From positions 1 to 5,871 of the forward strand of contig JAKADE010000194.1 of NCBI GenBank assembly GCA_021820785.1: DNA of 5,871 nt, given 5' to 3'. Below the pieces are notes generated by a model. That model did no database searches, had not been told where the DNA came from, and worked only from the letters and a program-made list of their open reading frames with translations. How positions within the stretch are numbered: position 1 is the stretch's first letter; every line of letters starts with the position of its first letter. This stretch comes from Pseudomonadota bacterium. Lineage in GTDB: Bacteria > Pseudomonadota > Gammaproteobacteria > Steroidobacterales > Steroidobacteraceae. Made by a program: the position numbers and the translations under genes. Positions 5,666 through 5,871 of this stretch are shown here, piece after piece.

Positions 5666-5871
5666 TCAGTAGTGGAACTGGTAGCGCAACTGGGCGTAGA
5701 TCTGGAACGGGTTGTTCCAGTGCACCCCGCCGAAAGTCAGGCTGTTGTCCGTCATCAGGTGCTTGTTGGTGAGGTTCAGCGCCGTCACCGATACCTGAAG
5801 ATTGCGGCTGAAGTTGCGCCCCACGGTCAGATCGATGATCGCGTAGCTCGGCAGGTGGCTCGGCTCATAGC
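5666..5871 (-). CDS. Second TonB-dependent receptor, C-terminal end only, cut by right edge
   Basis: Translation of the minus strand gives 68 residues and a TGA stop at 5666-5668; the gene continues past base 5871. The fragment shows barrel-end features of TonB-dependent receptors: LPSYAIIDLTVGRNF, then VSVTALNLTNKHL, which corresponds to the common 'V.NLTN' strand before the last turns, and the closing strand FQIYAQLRYQFHY ending on an aromatic residue, as needed for recognition by the BAM assembly machinery. The first receptor has the parallel segment LLDVSNLTNAPY and ends GFRYQLW, so these are two different members of the superfamily. It converges on the repressor gene. Its ligand cannot be told from the fragment, though a role in the same sugar system is reasonable. 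Confidence 0.85.
   Translation of the reverse strand, partial: YEPSHLPSYAIIDLTVGRNFSRNLQVSVTALNLTNKHLMTDNSLTFGGVHWNNPFQIYAQLRYQFHY

Overview
The window reads as a carbohydrate-uptake and degradation locus from a GC-rich Gram-negative bacterium. The large outer-membrane receptor looks like the Xanthomonas/Caulobacter type of TonB-dependent receptor (TBDR). Together with a LacI-family regulator and a glycoside hydrolase, this points to a xanthomonad-like gammaproteobacterium or a caulobacter/sphingomonad-like alphaproteobacterium. The sequence alone does not decide between them.

Layout, left to right. (1) Bases 1-867, minus strand: the N-terminal part of a secreted glycoside hydrolase family 30 (GH30) enzyme, cut by the left edge. 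(2) Bases 868-1069: a gap holding two perfect stem-loops just after the receptor stop codon; the second is followed by a short T run on the minus strand. (3) Bases 1070-3934, minus strand: a complete TBDR of 954 residues with signal peptide, TonB box, plug and barrel. A longer reading frame back to base 4000 exists, but the Shine-Dalgarno sequence, the signal peptide and the promoter and operator positions all favour 3934. (4) Bases 3935-4013: the control region of the receptor, with a strong ribosome binding site, a perfect 12-bp CG-centred palindrome typical of LacI-family operators, and a consensus -35 box. (5) Bases 4014-4623: about 610 bp with no credible gene, but with a 16-bp direct repeat, a small hairpin and a terminator-like hairpin plus T7 run on the plus strand. 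(6) Bases 4624-5631, plus strand: a complete LacI-family repressor of 335 residues. (7) Bases 5632-5665: a short convergent gap filled by a GC-rich hairpin. (8) Bases 5666-5871, minus strand: the last 68 residues of a second TBDR, cut by the right edge.

Proposed working: the LacI-type protein binds the palindrome in the receptor promoter and represses it until a sugar ligand appears. The receptor then imports oligosaccharides across the outer membrane with TonB energy, and the exported GH30 enzyme cleaves the glycan. This matches the known TBDR-based carbohydrate-utilisation type of locus. The substrate cannot be read from the window; GH30 enzymes act on beta-linked glucans, galactans, xylans or glucosylceramide. 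I found no phage, IS element, CRISPR array, tRNA or rRNA, and no clear evidence of a wholly new system. The most open parts are the long regulatory gap and a GC-rich word found in three copies, all between genes.
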